Assembly (NCBI RefSeq): GCF_020708045.1
Contig: NZ_JAJFES010000009.1
Span: forward strand, 62,001-126,000
Direction: 5' to 3'
Origin: Massilia sp. IC2-278
GTDB taxonomy: Bacteria; Pseudomonadota; Gammaproteobacteria; Burkholderiales; Burkholderiaceae_D
DNA length: 64,000 nt
The notes under the pieces were generated by a model, which was not told the origin of the DNA, ran no database searches, and saw only the letters and a list, made by a program, of their open reading frames with translations. This document shows positions 17,402-26,983 of this stretch, piece by piece (position 1 is the first letter of the stretch; every line of letters starts with the position of its first letter). A program made the translations under genes and the position numbers.

Positions 17402-18952
17402 TTACTTGGCCAGCTCGGCCAGCACTGCCGTGTACATCTGCAGATTCAGTAGCAGCTGCTTGAGCGTGATGAACTCGTGCTCGGAGTGCCCGGTGTACAC
17501 CTTGCCCGGCATCGCCGGCCCGAAGCTCACCGCGTTCGGGAACAGGCGCGAATTGGTGCCGCCGCCGATCGCCACCGGCTTCGGGTCCTTGATGCCGGTG
17601 AAATAGGAGAACACGTTCATCAGCACCGGCAGTTGCGGCGCATCCTTGCGCACCCAGGGTTCGCCCGTGCGCACCGTGATGTTGGCCAGCTCCAGGTTGC
17701 GGCCCTGCCACTGGGCCAGCGCCGCGTTCACCTCGTTGGTCAGCTGCTCGATACTCTTGCCCTGCGGGCGGCGCAGATTGATCGAGACCTCGATGCCGTC
17801 CTCGCGCTGCTTGATGACCGTGGGCGCGACCGTCATCGGCCCCATGAAGCTGTCGCGGTAGGCGATCGCGCCGAACTTCTCGCCGTACAGGCCCGTGCCC
17901 ACCAGCTCGTTCAGGTAGTTCACGACGCCGCCGGCCGTGGTGTTCGGCCAGGTGCGCACGGCCAGCGCGTCGGCCAGCATGGCAATCGCGTTCACGCCGT
18001 CTTCGGGCTTCGACGAATGCGCAGACAGGCCGTGCGCCGTCACGTGCAAGTCGTTCCCCTTGCGCTCGAACGTGTAGCGCATGCCCTCCTGCTTCGCGCC
18101 GCGGGCCTTGATCTGGGCTTCCAGCGCCGGCGTGACGTTGGCGACGACCGCGCTGGCGTCTTCCGGAATCTGGCTGCCGAAGAAGCCGCCGGCAAAGGCG
18201 GCGATCTGCGGCTCGCCGGCAGGCACCGCGTCCGGCGCCGTCTTCGGGATCGTCACCGCGATGGTGCCCGAGGCCTTTTCGGCCACCACGGCCGGATACT
18301 CGGCGTCGAGCGTGATGCTCACCTGGGGCGGCTCGTGGGTCTTGAGGAAGTCGACCAGCGGCTGCCAGTTCGATTCCTCGCCCATGTACACGTACAGTTC
18401 GATGCGTTTCGACAGCGGCAGCTGCTGGTCCTTCAGCGCCTTCATCGCATACAGCGCGGTGGCGATCGGGCCCTTGTCGTCCTCGGCGCCGCGCGCCAGC
18501 AGCTTGCCCGGTTCGCTGGTCTGGTCCAGCACGAAAGGCGACTTCTTCCACTTCTTCGGGTCGACCGGCTGCACGTCGCCGTGGGTCACGACGCCGACGC
18601 GCTCCGTGCCCTGCCCCATGCCGACGACCACCACCCAGCCATGGTCGGCGAAGTCGAAACCGAGACGGTCTGCCTCGCTTTTCAGGTAAGCCTTGAAGGC
18701 GATGTGCTGCGGGTCGCGGTCGGATGGCACGTTCGGGTCGGCCACCGTGTTGTAGCTGACCAGTTTGCCCAGGGTGTCGACCACCGCGGTGCGGTAGGTG
18801 GTGACGGCGTACTTGGCGGCCTTGACGGCGGCGTCGCTGGGGGCGGCGGCTGTGGTTTTATTGTCGGGATGCGGTTGCGCGGTCTCTTGGGGCGCGGCCA
18901 GGGAATGGGCTGCGCAGGCCAGCAGCAGGCTGGCGAGTATCGTTCTTTTCAT
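17402..18952 (-). CDS. Secreted M20 family dipeptidase-type metallopeptidase
   Basis: A 516-residue zinc-dependent M20 peptidase. A signal peptide (MKRTILASLLLACAAHSLAA) indicates export to the periplasm. Metal-site motifs are present: THGDVQPVD (His ligand and catalytic Asp), GAEDDKGP (bridging Asp), MGEESNW (catalytic and ligand Glu), TLDAEYP (Asp ligand) and TGHSEHEF near the C terminus (His ligand). The layout, with a lid domain between about residues 220 and 380, is closest to PepV/carnosinase-like dipeptidases. ATG 18952 is preferred over 18988 because it starts the signal peptide. It is divergent from the pirin gene. Confidence 0.88.
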   Translation of the reverse strand: MKRTILASLLLACAAHSLAAPQETAQPHPDNKTTAAAPSDAAVKAAKYAVTTYRTAVVDTLGKLVSYNTVADPNVPSDRDPQHIAFKAYLKSEADRLGFDFADHGWVVVVGMGQGTERVGVVTHGDVQPVDPKKWKKSPFVLDQTSEPGKLLARGAEDDKGPIATALYAMKALKDQQLPLSKRIELYVYMGEESNWQPLVDFLKTHEPPQVSITLDAEYPAVVAEKASGTIAVTIPKTAPDAVPAGEPQIAAFAGGFFGSQIPEDASAVVANVTPALEAQIKARGAKQEGMRYTFERKGNDLHVTAHGLSAHSSKPEDGVNAIAMLADALAVRTWPNTTAGGVVNYLNELVGTGLYGEKFGAIAYRDSFMGPMTVAPTVIKQREDGIEVSINLRRPQGKSIEQLTNEVNAALAQWQGRNLELANITVRTGEPWVRKDAPQLPVLMNVFSYFTGIKDPKPVAIGGGTNSRLFPNAVSFGPAMPGKVYTGHSEHEFITLKQLLLNLQMYTAVLAELAK

Positions 18953-19088
18953 GGGTGCCGGGGGTCTCCGTGTAATGCGCCATTGCAAAGGCGCAACGAG
19001 TCTAGCACAGCACCTCGCGCCGAGTTAGCGCGCAATCCGCGCGTTTTCCGCTATCGTAACGATCATCCAAGCACACTGAGAGCCCACC

Positions 19089-19952
19089 ATGAGCGACAAG
19101 ACCGTCACCCGGGTCCACCCCGCCCTGCGCGACGACATCGGCGACCTGATCACCCAGCGCCCTGTCCCCAGCGCCCACCTGGACCAGGTCGATCCCTTCC
19201 TGTTCCTGAACCACCACGGCCCGCAGACCTACCCGCCGCACAACCGCGGCCTGCCCTTCGGCCCGCACCCGCACCGCGGCTTCGAGACCGTGACCTTCAT
19301 CCTGGAGGGCATGCTGACTCACAAGGACAGCGCCGGCCACGAAAGCATCATCCGCGCCGGCGGCGTGCAGTGGATGACGGCCGGCAGTGGCCTGATCCAT
19401 GCCGAGATCTCGCCGCGCGAGTTCCTGGAAACCGGCGGCCCGCTGGAAATCCTGCAGCTGTGGGTGAATTTGCCGCCGCACCTGAAGATGACCCAGCCGG
19501 CCTATACCGGCCTGCAGAAGGACCAGATTCCGGCCCTGTCGCTGGACGACGGCAAGGCCACCATGCACCTGGTCTCCGGCACCTGGGACGGCACGGCCGG
19601 CCCGGTAGAGTCGCTGACCGGCGTCTTCATGAGCACGATCGAACTGCGCCCCGGCGCCAGCCTGCGCATCGGCGACATGGCGCGCCGCAGCGTCTTCCTG
19701 TACGTGGTGCGCGGCGCCGCCCAGGTCGGCAACTACGAAGACCGCGTCGGCGCCTTCCACCTGGTCGAACTGAGCCACGACGGCGACGAAATCCTGCTGT
19801 CGTCGTCCGAGGGCGCGCTGGTGCTGTTCGGCCACGCCGAGCCGATCGGCGCGCCGGTGGTGTCGCACGGACCCTTCGTGATGAATTCGCGCGCCGAGAT
19901 CGAGCAGGCGATCCGCGATTACCAGGCCGGCAAATTCGGCGCGCCGATGTAG
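19089..19952 (+). CDS. Pirin family protein
   Basis: A 287-residue bicupin of the pirin family. The iron ligands of human pirin are matched by His60, His62, His104 and Glu106 (GPHPHRGFETVTF and GSGLIHAEISP). Bacterial pirins include quercetin dioxygenases and regulators of pyruvate dehydrogenase; which applies here is unknown. The C-terminal cupin has the usual ALVLFGHAEPIGAPVV stretch. A GAGAG ribosome binding site precedes the ATG. It stands alone, divergent from the M20 peptidase gene. Confidence 0.92.
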   Translation: MSDKTVTRVHPALRDDIGDLITQRPVPSAHLDQVDPFLFLNHHGPQTYPPHNRGLPFGPHPHRGFETVTFILEGMLTHKDSAGHESIIRAGGVQWMTAGSGLIHAEISPREFLETGGPLEILQLWVNLPPHLKMTQPAYTGLQKDQIPALSLDDGKATMHLVSGTWDGTAGPVESLTGVFMSTIELRPGASLRIGDMARRSVFLYVVRGAAQVGNYEDRVGAFHLVELSHDGDEILLSSSEGALVLFGHAEPIGAPVVSHGPFVMNSRAEIEQAIRDYQAGKFGAPM

Positions 19953-20063
19953 GCGCCGCACTGAAGCAACGCAGAGGCGACGCGGAGGCAACGCAGCCGT
20001 GGCGCTGCGTTTGCGCGCGCTGCGCTAGAGTGAACGGGTCCAACTTTTTTGCGAGACCCGAGC

Positions 20064-21092
20064 ATGCAAGCAGCGCCCATCCCCCTGGTGGCCACCACCC
20101 GTGGCTACCCTTCCGCCGGCTACACGATCGAGAACGTGCACGCCGGCTCCGTCGCCGTCGTCGACGCCTCCGGCCGCCTGATCGCCTGGGCCGGCGACCC
20201 GCACTACCAGACCTTTACCCGTTCGGCACTGAAGCCTTTCCAGGCCCTGCCCTTCCTGCTGTCCGACGGCCCGAACAAGTTCGGCCTGGCCCAGGAAGAA
20301 TTGGCGCTGCTGTGCGCCAGCCATTCCGGCGAAGAAAAGCACCTGGCCGGTGTGCGCTCCATCCTCGGCAAGATCGACGTGGGCGCCGAGCACCTGGAAT
20401 GCGGCTGCGGCGTGCCCCTGTATTACGACTTCGTGAACCTGCCGGCGCCGATCGACCGCCAGTGGACGCCGGTGCACCACAACTGCTCGGGCAAGCACAG
20501 CGGCTTCCTGGGCTGGTGCCGCCTGCACGGCGTGCCGACGGCGAACTACGTCGACCCCGACCACCCGCTGCAGCAGGCGATCCGCGCCAACCTGGCCGAT
20601 GCCGTCGACTTGCCGGAGTCCGCCATGCCGACCGGGATCGACGGCTGCTCGGCGCCGAACTACGCCCTCCCCTTGTCGAAACTGGCCCACCTGTATGCGC
20701 GCCTGGGGCAAGGCGGGAAGGACGCGCGCCTGGGTGGCGCCCTCGGCCCGCTGTTCGACGCCATGACCGGCCATCCGGACATGGTCTCGGGCACCGAGCG
20801 CAGCGACCTGGTGATCATGACCGCCGGCGGCGGCGACTGGGTGGCGAAGGTCGGCGCCGACGCGGTGCAGGCCATCGGCATCCGCTCGGCCGGCATCGGC
20901 ATCGCCATCAAGATCGCCGACGGTAACAGCCGCGGCATGCACACCGTGACCTACAACGTGCTCGACCAGCTCGGCCTGCTCGACGACGCCAAACGCACCG
21001 TGCTGGAACGCTTCCGCCGCCCGGAGATTCACAACGCGCGCGGCACGCTGGCGGGCGACATCCGGCCGCTGTTCACGCTGCAGCGCGCCTGA
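20064..21092 (+). CDS. Asparaginase II family protein
   Basis: A 342-residue member of the asparaginase II family (PF06089), which is unrelated to the E. coli AnsB type. The family hydrolyses L-asparagine to aspartate and ammonia. Conserved stretches visible are TRSALKPFQALP, CASHSGEEKH, HHNCSGKHSGFL (the strongest family signature) and TGIDGCSAPNY. No signal peptide is present, so it is cytoplasmic. ATG 20064 is preferred; an in-frame TTG lies 15 bases upstream. It lies about 110 bases after the pirin gene and 80 before the SDR gene, on the same strand, but there is no sign of a shared operon. Confidence 0.88.
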   Translation: MQAAPIPLVATTRGYPSAGYTIENVHAGSVAVVDASGRLIAWAGDPHYQTFTRSALKPFQALPFLLSDGPNKFGLAQEELALLCASHSGEEKHLAGVRSILGKIDVGAEHLECGCGVPLYYDFVNLPAPIDRQWTPVHHNCSGKHSGFLGWCRLHGVPTANYVDPDHPLQQAIRANLADAVDLPESAMPTGIDGCSAPNYALPLSKLAHLYARLGQGGKDARLGGALGPLFDAMTGHPDMVSGTERSDLVIMTAGGGDWVAKVGADAVQAIGIRSAGIGIAIKIADGNSRGMHTVTYNVLDQLGLLDDAKRTVLERFRRPEIHNARGTLAGDIRPLFTLQRA

Positions 21093-21172
21093 GCCGTTCC
21101 TTGCAGTATCGTACGCAGGCAGAGCCGGCTTCCGTTCTAGGATAAGCCCATCGTATTCGATGGAGCCTGACA

Positions 21173-22204
21173 ATGACCCAGCCCTGCCTGGCCACGGCGT
21201 GGCGCTCGCTGCGCGCCTTTGTTCTGCTGCCGCTGCTGCTATTGACCGGTTGCGCCACCGCGCTCTCGCAAAGCGAAGCCCGGGCGGTGGCCGGCAAGAC
21301 CTATGTCGTCACCGGCGCCTCCAGCGGCTTCGGGCGCGGCGTCGCCCTCAAGCTGGGCGCGATGCGCGCCAACGTGGTGCTGGCCGCGCGCCGCACGCAG
21401 GTGCTGGAAGAAGTGGCGGCCCAGGTGAAAAGCGCCGGCGGCACGCCGCTGGTGGTCACCACCGACGTCGCCAACCCGGACGACGTGGAACGCCTGGCCG
21501 CCGCCACCGTGCAGCGCTTCGGCCGCATCGACGTCTGGATCAACAATGCCGGTGTAGGCGCGATCGGCGAATTCGAGAAGATTCCCCTCGCCGACCATGC
21601 ACGCATCGTCGACGTCAACTTGAAGGGCGTGATCTACGGCAGCCACGTGGCGCTGCGCCAGTTCCGCCAGCAGGGTGGCGGCACGCTGGTGAACATCGGC
21701 TCGGTGGAAAGCGAAATCCCGCTCGCCTACCACGCCACCTACGCCTCGACCAAGGCCGCCATCCTGAGCCTGGGCCGCGCCCTGCGTGAAGAATTGCGCC
21801 TGGGCGGGCAGCCGCATATCGCGATCGCCACCGTGCTGCCGTGGGCGGCGGACACGCCCTTCTTCGACCATGCCGCCAACTACACCGGGCGTGCCCCGCG
21901 CATGGCCTGGATGGACGATCCGGACAAGGTGGCCGACATCATCGTGCGCGCGTCCGTGTATCCGCGCGAGGAAGTGCCGGCCGGGTGGAAGGCGCGCGGG
22001 GCCTACTGGTCGCACCGGATTGCGCCGGACGTGACCGAGCGCCTGTCGGCGAATATCGCGCATGCGGAGCAGTTCGAAAAGGCGGGGCCGGCGCAGAATG
22101 GGAGTAACGCGGTGCATCAGCCGACGGCGGGCGGGACCGGTGTCGACGGCGGCGTGCGGGCGCGGATGGAGCGGGAAGACGCGGCGCGTAAAACAGGTCA
22201 GTAA
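21173..22204 (+). CDS. SDR oxidoreductase with a lipoprotein signal peptide
   Basis: A 343-residue protein. The C-terminal 300 residues are a classical SDR: TGASSGFG cofactor motif (47-54), INNAG, IGSVES (catalytic Ser) and YASTK (catalytic Tyr/Lys). The long tail after the SDR core (about residues 290-343) is polar. Unusually, the N terminus is a hydrophobic leader ending in LTGC (Cys27), which fits a lipobox. If lipidated it would be on the periplasmic side, where NAD(P)H is not available; alternatively the leader is an uncleaved inner-membrane anchor with the SDR domain in the cytoplasm. GGAG precedes the ATG by eight bases. A REP doublet follows directly after the stop. Confidence 0.85.
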   Translation: MTQPCLATAWRSLRAFVLLPLLLLTGCATALSQSEARAVAGKTYVVTGASSGFGRGVALKLGAMRANVVLAARRTQVLEEVAAQVKSAGGTPLVVTTDVANPDDVERLAAATVQRFGRIDVWINNAGVGAIGEFEKIPLADHARIVDVNLKGVIYGSHVALRQFRQQGGGTLVNIGSVESEIPLAYHATYASTKAAILSLGRALREELRLGGQPHIAIATVLPWAADTPFFDHAANYTGRAPRMAWMDDPDKVADIIVRASVYPREEVPAGWKARGAYWSHRIAPDVTERLSANIAHAEQFEKAGPAQNGSNAVHQPTAGGTGVDGGVRARMEREDAARKTGQ

Positions 22205-22210
22205 CGTCAA

Positions 22211-22423
22211 TCGTACGGTGGGCACTCCGTGCCCACGCGGAACGCGCCGCAATGTTGACGCTATTCACACTGGACTGTTCGATGATTGTTAGCGCGTCCG
22301 GATGATCATTCCGAAACGTTTCGACATGCGCGCGATACATCATCATCCAGAATCATCACTGTGCATCGTTCCGCGTGGGCACGTCATTGATGCCCCCGGC
22401 ATCAATGACCCCACCGTACGGTC
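22211..22423. repeat. REP doublet B (inverted palindrome pair)
   Basis: Left copy (22211-22241) is the compact CGTACGGTGGGCAC-TC-CGTGCCCACGCGG form. Right copy (22370-22423) is inverted and carries an extra inner hairpin, TCATTGATGCC/GGCATCAATGA, between the two arms. It fills the gap between the convergent SDR gene and alpha/beta hydrolase gene, and might stabilise or terminate both transcripts. Confidence 0.75.
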
Positions 22424-22444
22424 ACCGCCGCCGTCCGGACAAGC

Positions 22445-23305
22445 TCACTCAATCATCCGCCGTATCATCCCGGCCAGCGGCTCCAGCACCGCATTGTCCT
22501 GCCAGTACGCGCTGTGCGACAGCGGATTCCAGCTCTTGAGCATCCAGTTCACCGCCCCCTGCCCCGCATTGATCGCCCGGTCCTCCACCAGCACCCGGTA
22601 CTCCTCGGACAAGGGCTGCAATGGCCAGCCCAGCACATCGTCCGGGTCGTACAGATTCAGCCAGTGAAAGATCGGCGTCGGCGGCGCGATCGGCTTGATG
22701 TGCATGTTGCGGTGCGCGGCCACGAAGATCGGGATATTGCAGCCCGTGGTCAGCATCCCGCTGCAGGTGCCGCCCGCCAGGTAATGCTTCTCGCGCTCGC
22801 TCAGCACCCGCCCCACCGCCATGCGCGCCCAGCCGTCGATGTCGCGCCACACGCCCGCTTCCACGCGCCCGCCGGCGCGCGCCTTCTGGGCATCGTACAG
22901 GTAGCTCGATAGCACCTGGCAGCCCAGCGAATGCGCCAGGAACACCACCGGCATCGCGTGGTTCGCCGTGCAGGCGCCGAGCAGGTTGCGCGCGATCTCG
23001 CCCTGGGCCAGTTCGTACACCGAGCCCGGAATCTCCTTGCGGTTTTCCAGCCCGGCGGCGTCGGCAAAGCCGAACAACATGAACTTGCGCAGCTCGTCGT
23101 AGTGCACCTTGCTCTGGCGGTCGACCCGGTTCCACACCGTCTGCTCATTCTTTTGCAGGATGTCCTGGTAATACACCGAATAGCAGGCGAGCCGCTCGCG
23201 CAGGTCCGGCCCCAGGCGGGCACGCATCTGCCCGAACACGCCGGCCGCGTAGTCGCGCGGCGTTTCGCCCATCCCGTGGACGGCGACAAGTGCGACAGTG
23301 GGCAT
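22445..23305 (-). CDS. Alpha/beta hydrolase-like protein
   Basis: A 286-residue cytoplasmic protein. It starts with VALVAVHGMGE, a lipase-like oxyanion-hole region (HG), and has a nucleophile elbow AHSLG with Ser126, preceded by a hydrophobic strand. Several Trp/Asp-rich stretches near the C terminus (YDPDDVLGWPLQPL) include a possible catalytic Asp. No closer family was recognised, and the substrate is unknown. The ATG at 23305 follows a GAGGAGGCCACC ribosome binding site, which decides this start; longer frames to 23389 lack one. It is convergent with the SDR gene and divergent from marR. Confidence 0.75.
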   Translation of the reverse strand: MPTVALVAVHGMGETPRDYAAGVFGQMRARLGPDLRERLACYSVYYQDILQKNEQTVWNRVDRQSKVHYDELRKFMLFGFADAAGLENRKEIPGSVYELAQGEIARNLLGACTANHAMPVVFLAHSLGCQVLSSYLYDAQKARAGGRVEAGVWRDIDGWARMAVGRVLSEREKHYLAGGTCSGMLTTGCNIPIFVAAHRNMHIKPIAPPTPIFHWLNLYDPDDVLGWPLQPLSEEYRVLVEDRAINAGQGAVNWMLKSWNPLSHSAYWQDNAVLEPLAGMIRRMIE

Positions 23306-23462
23306 GGTGGCCTCCTCCCGAAGAGTAAGAATTCTCTTAGCTATTGAAGCGAATTCTGAACTCCAGCTTATCACTCCACAGCCGCGCACGCTCGCCGCAC
23401 GGGTGCGTTCATCCCTCTCTCTTCATCCCGCACTTTACGCACATATGTTGCTCAGATTAAAA

Positions 23463-23491
23463 TAGATAGCTACCTACTGAATATCTACCTA
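23463..23491. promoter_or_regulatory. Probable MarR operator
   Basis: TAGATAGCTACCTA (23463-23476) is a near-perfect palindrome around GC, and CTACCTA recurs at 23485-23491. It lies within 33 bases of the marR start, where repression would block the marR-efflux operon. This type of short TAG/CTA palindrome is typical for MarR-family autoregulation. Confidence 0.6.
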
Positions 23492-23494
23492 ATC

Positions 23495-23950
23495 ATGTCC
23501 CACCTACCGAATCCGGCGCCCACGCCGGCCGAGCGCTTCTCGATGGCGCTGCACGCCACCGCGCGCGAGTGGCGCATCGCCATCGACAAGCGCCTGAAGG
23601 ACCTCGGCGTCGGCCAGTCCGGCTGGATGACGATCGCCATGATCGCCAAGGCCAAGGAACCGCTGTCGCAGCGCGCCCTGGCCGATTTGCTCGGCATCGA
23701 GGGCCCGTCGATCGTCTCCATGCTCGACCGCCTGGAGCGCGACGGCCTGGTGCGGCGCGAACCTTCCCCGCTCGACCGCCGCGTCAAGCTGGCCCACCTC
23801 ACCGACGACGGCCGCGCCCTGTACGCCAAGGTGCGCAAGGAAGCCGACGCCTTCCGCACGTCCATGCTCGACGGCCTCGACCCGGCCACCCTGAATGCCG
23901 CCGCCGACCTGCTGGAAGGCCTGCGTGCCCGCATTGGAGAGGGTCTGTGA
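23495..23950 (+). CDS. MarR family transcriptional regulator of the efflux operon
   Basis: A 151-residue winged-helix regulator. The recognition region SQRALADLLGIEGPSIVSML and the wing with SPLDRRVKLAHLTDDG are standard MarR features. It probably represses its own operon through the palindrome just upstream and is released by a small aromatic or toxic ligand. Its stop overlaps the GTG start of the MFS gene (GTGA), and the operon continues with the outer-membrane channel and the adaptor. Confidence 0.93.
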   Translation: MSHLPNPAPTPAERFSMALHATAREWRIAIDKRLKDLGVGQSGWMTIAMIAKAKEPLSQRALADLLGIEGPSIVSMLDRLERDGLVRREPSPLDRRVKLAHLTDDGRALYAKVRKEADAFRTSMLDGLDPATLNAAADLLEGLRARIGEGL

Positions 23951-25503
23951 GCACGGTTGCAAGCGCCGCAGCCGTACCGGAGACGCCGCTGAACCGGCGC
24001 ATGATCACCATCTCGATCATGCTCGCCACCATCATCCAGGCCCTGGACGGCACGATCGCCAACGTCGCCCTGCCGCACATGCAGGGCAGTTTGTCGGCGT
24101 CGACCGACCAGATCACCTGGGTGCTGACTTCCTTCATCGTCGCCGCCGCGATTGCCACGCCGCTAAACGGCTGGCTGGTCGACCGCTTCGGCCTGAAGAA
24201 AGTCTTCCTGGTCTCGGTGGCCGGCTTCACCATCGCTTCGGTGCTGTGCGGCGTGGCCGGCTCGCTGGCGCAGATCGTCGCCGCGCGCGTGCTGCAGGGC
24301 GTGTTCGGCGCGGCCCTGGTGCCGCTGTCGCAGTCGGTCCTGCTCGACATCAATCCGAAGGAGAAGCACGGTTCGGCGATGGCGGTGTGGGGCATGGGCG
24401 TGATGATCGGTCCCATCCTCGGGCCGACGCTGGGCGGCTGGCTGACCGACAGCTACAACTGGCGCTGGGTCTTCTTCATCAACGTGCCGGTGGGCGCCCT
24501 CGCCTTCTACGGCATCTGGCGCTACATCCGTCCGACGCCGGCACAGCGGCGCGTGAAGTTCGACATGTTCGGTTTCGTCACCCTGAGCCTGGCCATCGGC
24601 GCGCTGCAGATGCTGCTCGACCGCGGCGAACAGAACGACTGGTTCCAATCCGCCGAAACCTGGTTCGAGGCGGTGCTGCTGGCCCTGAGCCTGTCCTACT
24701 TCATCGCGCACACGCTGCTGCGCCCGGCCGGCCAGTCCTTCCTCGACTACCGCCTGCTGAAGAACCCGAACTACGTCACCGGCCTGTTTTTGATCTTCAT
24801 CGTCGGCATGGTGCTGTTCGCCACGCGCGCGCTGATGCCGACCATGCTGCAGGGTTTGATGGGCTATCCGGCGGCGCTGGCCGGCCTGGTCACCGCCCCG
24901 TCGGGCCTGGGCACGATGCTGGCGATGCTGGTGGTCGGACGCCTGACCGGCAAGGTCGATTTCCGCCTGCTGCTGGGCGCCGGCTTTGCGATCACCGCGT
25001 TCTCGCTGTGGCAGATGACCCATTACACCCTGGTGCTGTCGCAGTCCGACATCGTCTGGCCCGGCATCATCCAGGGCATCGGCCTGGGCCTGGTGTTCGT
25101 GCCGCTGTCGGCGGCGACCTTTGCCACGCTGTCGCCGCAGATGCGCGCCGAAGGCACGGCCCTGTATAGCCTGATCCGGAATATCGGCAGCAGCATCGGC
25201 ATCGCCCTGGTGCAGACGCTCCTGGTGCGTAACACCAGCACCGTGCACGCGGAGCTCGCAAGCCAGGTCCACAACGCCAATCCGGCGCTGCAGGACCCGT
25301 CCAGCGTCTACAACCTGGCCACCGACGCCGGCGCCGCCCTGATCAACAACGAGATCACGCGCCAGGCCTCGATGATCGCCTACGTCGACGACTACTGGCT
25401 GATGATGCTGCTCACCGCCGCCGTGATCCCGATGCTGCTCCTGATCCGCCCGCCCAAGCGCAGCGATGCGCCGGCCGCGGTCGACCACGCCGCCCTCGAT
25501 TAA
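23947..25503 (+). CDS. emrB: DHA2 family MFS drug exporter (EmrB/QacA type)
   Basis: A 518-residue inner-membrane proton antiporter with about 14 membrane segments. Seen motifs are LDGTIANVALPHM in segment 1, GWLVDRFGLKK (motif A) and MGVMIGPILGPTLGGW (motif C of drug exporters). It pumps hydrophobic compounds together with the adaptor and outer-membrane channel encoded downstream. The GTG start overlaps the marR stop by four bases and has AGAGGG upstream; a longer upstream frame lies inside marR and is not used. Confidence 0.92.
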   Translation: MSTVASAAAVPETPLNRRMITISIMLATIIQALDGTIANVALPHMQGSLSASTDQITWVLTSFIVAAAIATPLNGWLVDRFGLKKVFLVSVAGFTIASVLCGVAGSLAQIVAARVLQGVFGAALVPLSQSVLLDINPKEKHGSAMAVWGMGVMIGPILGPTLGGWLTDSYNWRWVFFINVPVGALAFYGIWRYIRPTPAQRRVKFDMFGFVTLSLAIGALQMLLDRGEQNDWFQSAETWFEAVLLALSLSYFIAHTLLRPAGQSFLDYRLLKNPNYVTGLFLIFIVGMVLFATRALMPTMLQGLMGYPAALAGLVTAPSGLGTMLAMLVVGRLTGKVDFRLLLGAGFAITAFSLWQMTHYTLVLSQSDIVWPGIIQGIGLGLVFVPLSAATFATLSPQMRAEGTALYSLIRNIGSSIGIALVQTLLVRNTSTVHAELASQVHNANPALQDPSSVYNLATDAGAALINNEITRQASMIAYVDDYWLMMLLTAAVIPMLLLIRPPKRSDAPAAVDHAALD

Positions 25504-25506
25504 CCC

Positions 25507-26973
25507 ATGACTCGTATAACAGTGCGACACCTATCACTCACCTTATTTGCCGGCGCGGTGCTGACGCTTGCCGGCTGCGCCCACGTGCCGGTTGACCAGG
25601 GCACGGCCAAGGCGCCCGACTTCGCCCAGGCCCAGCATGCGGACACGATTGTCCTGGCACGCGACGCCTGGCCCGTCGAAACCTGGTGGCGCGACTACCG
25701 CGACAACCAGCTCGACGCGCTGATGGACAAGGCGCTCGCCGCCAGCCCCAGCCTGGCTGCGGCCCAGGCCCGCTTCGCCGTGGCCCAGGCTGTGGTGAAG
25801 TCCGAGCAGGCCGCCGGCGGCGCCCAGGTCGGCGTCGGTGCGGGCCTGAACCGCCAGCGCTACTCGGCCAACGGCCTGTTCCCGGAACCGATCGGCGGCA
25901 GCTTCTATACCGACTCGACCCTGCAGGTACGCGCCACCTACGACGTCGACTGGTGGGGCAAGCACCGCGCCCAGGTCGCCGCTGCCGTCGGCGAAGCGAA
26001 CGCGAATGCCGCCGAAGCGGCGCAGGCGCGCCAGGCCCTCACCGCCCTGGTGGCCCAGTCCTACTTCCGCCTGCAGCTGCTGTGGGCGCGCGACGACAAC
26101 CTGTTCGCCCTGGCCAAGGTACAGCGCGCGCTGCTGGCCGACCGCAACGCACGCCTGAAACACGGCCTGGCGACAGTGGATGCCCAGCGTGGCGTCGAAC
26201 TCGAACTGGGCCGCACGCTGGAGCAAAGCGAACTGCTGCGCACCCAGGCCGCGCGCGAACGCGAGATCCTGCGCGCGCTGGTTGCAGCCGGCCCGGACGA
26301 CCTGGCCAACCTGGAACGCCAGCTGCCGCCAATGATGCCGGCCGCGCTGCCGCGCACCCTCGGCATCGAATTGCTGGCGCGCCGTCCGGACTTGCAGGCG
26401 GCGCGCTGGCGCGTGGAAGCGGCGCTGGGCCGCGTGCGCGCCAGCGAAGCGGCCTTTTACCCGGACCTGAACCTGGCCGGCTCCTTCGGCCTGAACGCGA
26501 TCTCGCTGGGCAAGCTGCTGCGCGGCGCCAGCCGCACCATGCTGGGCGGCGTGACGCTGGAACTGCCGCTGTTCGACAGCGGCCGCCTGGAAGCGGGCCT
26601 GGGCGTGGCGCGTGCCGAGCGCGACGCCCTGCTGGCGGAGTACAACGACGCCGTGCTGGCCGCCGTGCGCGACGTGGCGGCCGAAGGCGCGACGCTGCAA
26701 GGCATCGGCAACGAGATCGGCGCCCACGGCATGGCCGAGCAGGCAGCGGCACGCCTGGCCGCCAGCGCCGAAACGCGGCTGAAGCGCGGCCTGGCCGAGC
26801 GCTCCTCCGTGCTCCAGACCCAGCTCGAAACCCTGCGCCAGCGCGACGGCGCCCTGCAATTGCAGGACGCGCGCCTGCAGACCGAAGTGGCGCTGGTGCG
26901 CGCGCTCGGCGGCGGCTACCGCGCCCAGCCCATCACCACCGCAGCCGCCCCGGCATCGACCCAACAACATTGA
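25507..26973 (+). CDS. Outer-membrane efflux lipoprotein (NodT/OprM type)
   Basis: A 488-residue TolC-like channel of the RND/MFS outer-membrane factor family. The lipobox LAGC gives Cys24, and two repeats of the OEP domain (PF02321) follow, with the typical RRPDLQAARWRVEAALGRVRASEAAFYPDLNLAGSFG-like pattern in the second half (about residues 300-335). It would span the outer membrane and periplasm as a trimer. The ATG lies three bases after the emrB stop, so the genes are co-translated or coupled. Confidence 0.92.
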   Translation: MTRITVRHLSLTLFAGAVLTLAGCAHVPVDQGTAKAPDFAQAQHADTIVLARDAWPVETWWRDYRDNQLDALMDKALAASPSLAAAQARFAVAQAVVKSEQAAGGAQVGVGAGLNRQRYSANGLFPEPIGGSFYTDSTLQVRATYDVDWWGKHRAQVAAAVGEANANAAEAAQARQALTALVAQSYFRLQLLWARDDNLFALAKVQRALLADRNARLKHGLATVDAQRGVELELGRTLEQSELLRTQAAREREILRALVAAGPDDLANLERQLPPMMPAALPRTLGIELLARRPDLQAARWRVEAALGRVRASEAAFYPDLNLAGSFGLNAISLGKLLRGASRTMLGGVTLELPLFDSGRLEAGLGVARAERDALLAEYNDAVLAAVRDVAAEGATLQGIGNEIGAHGMAEQAAARLAASAETRLKRGLAERSSVLQTQLETLRQRDGALQLQDARLQTEVALVRALGGGYRAQPITTAAAPASTQQH

Positions 26974-26983
26974 ACCTGCTCCC

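Noticed and set aside
17477..20926. A 1149-codon plus-strand open frame
   Set aside because: It runs through the M20, pirin and asparaginase genes in other frames and reads as Arg/Pro/Ala-rich noise.
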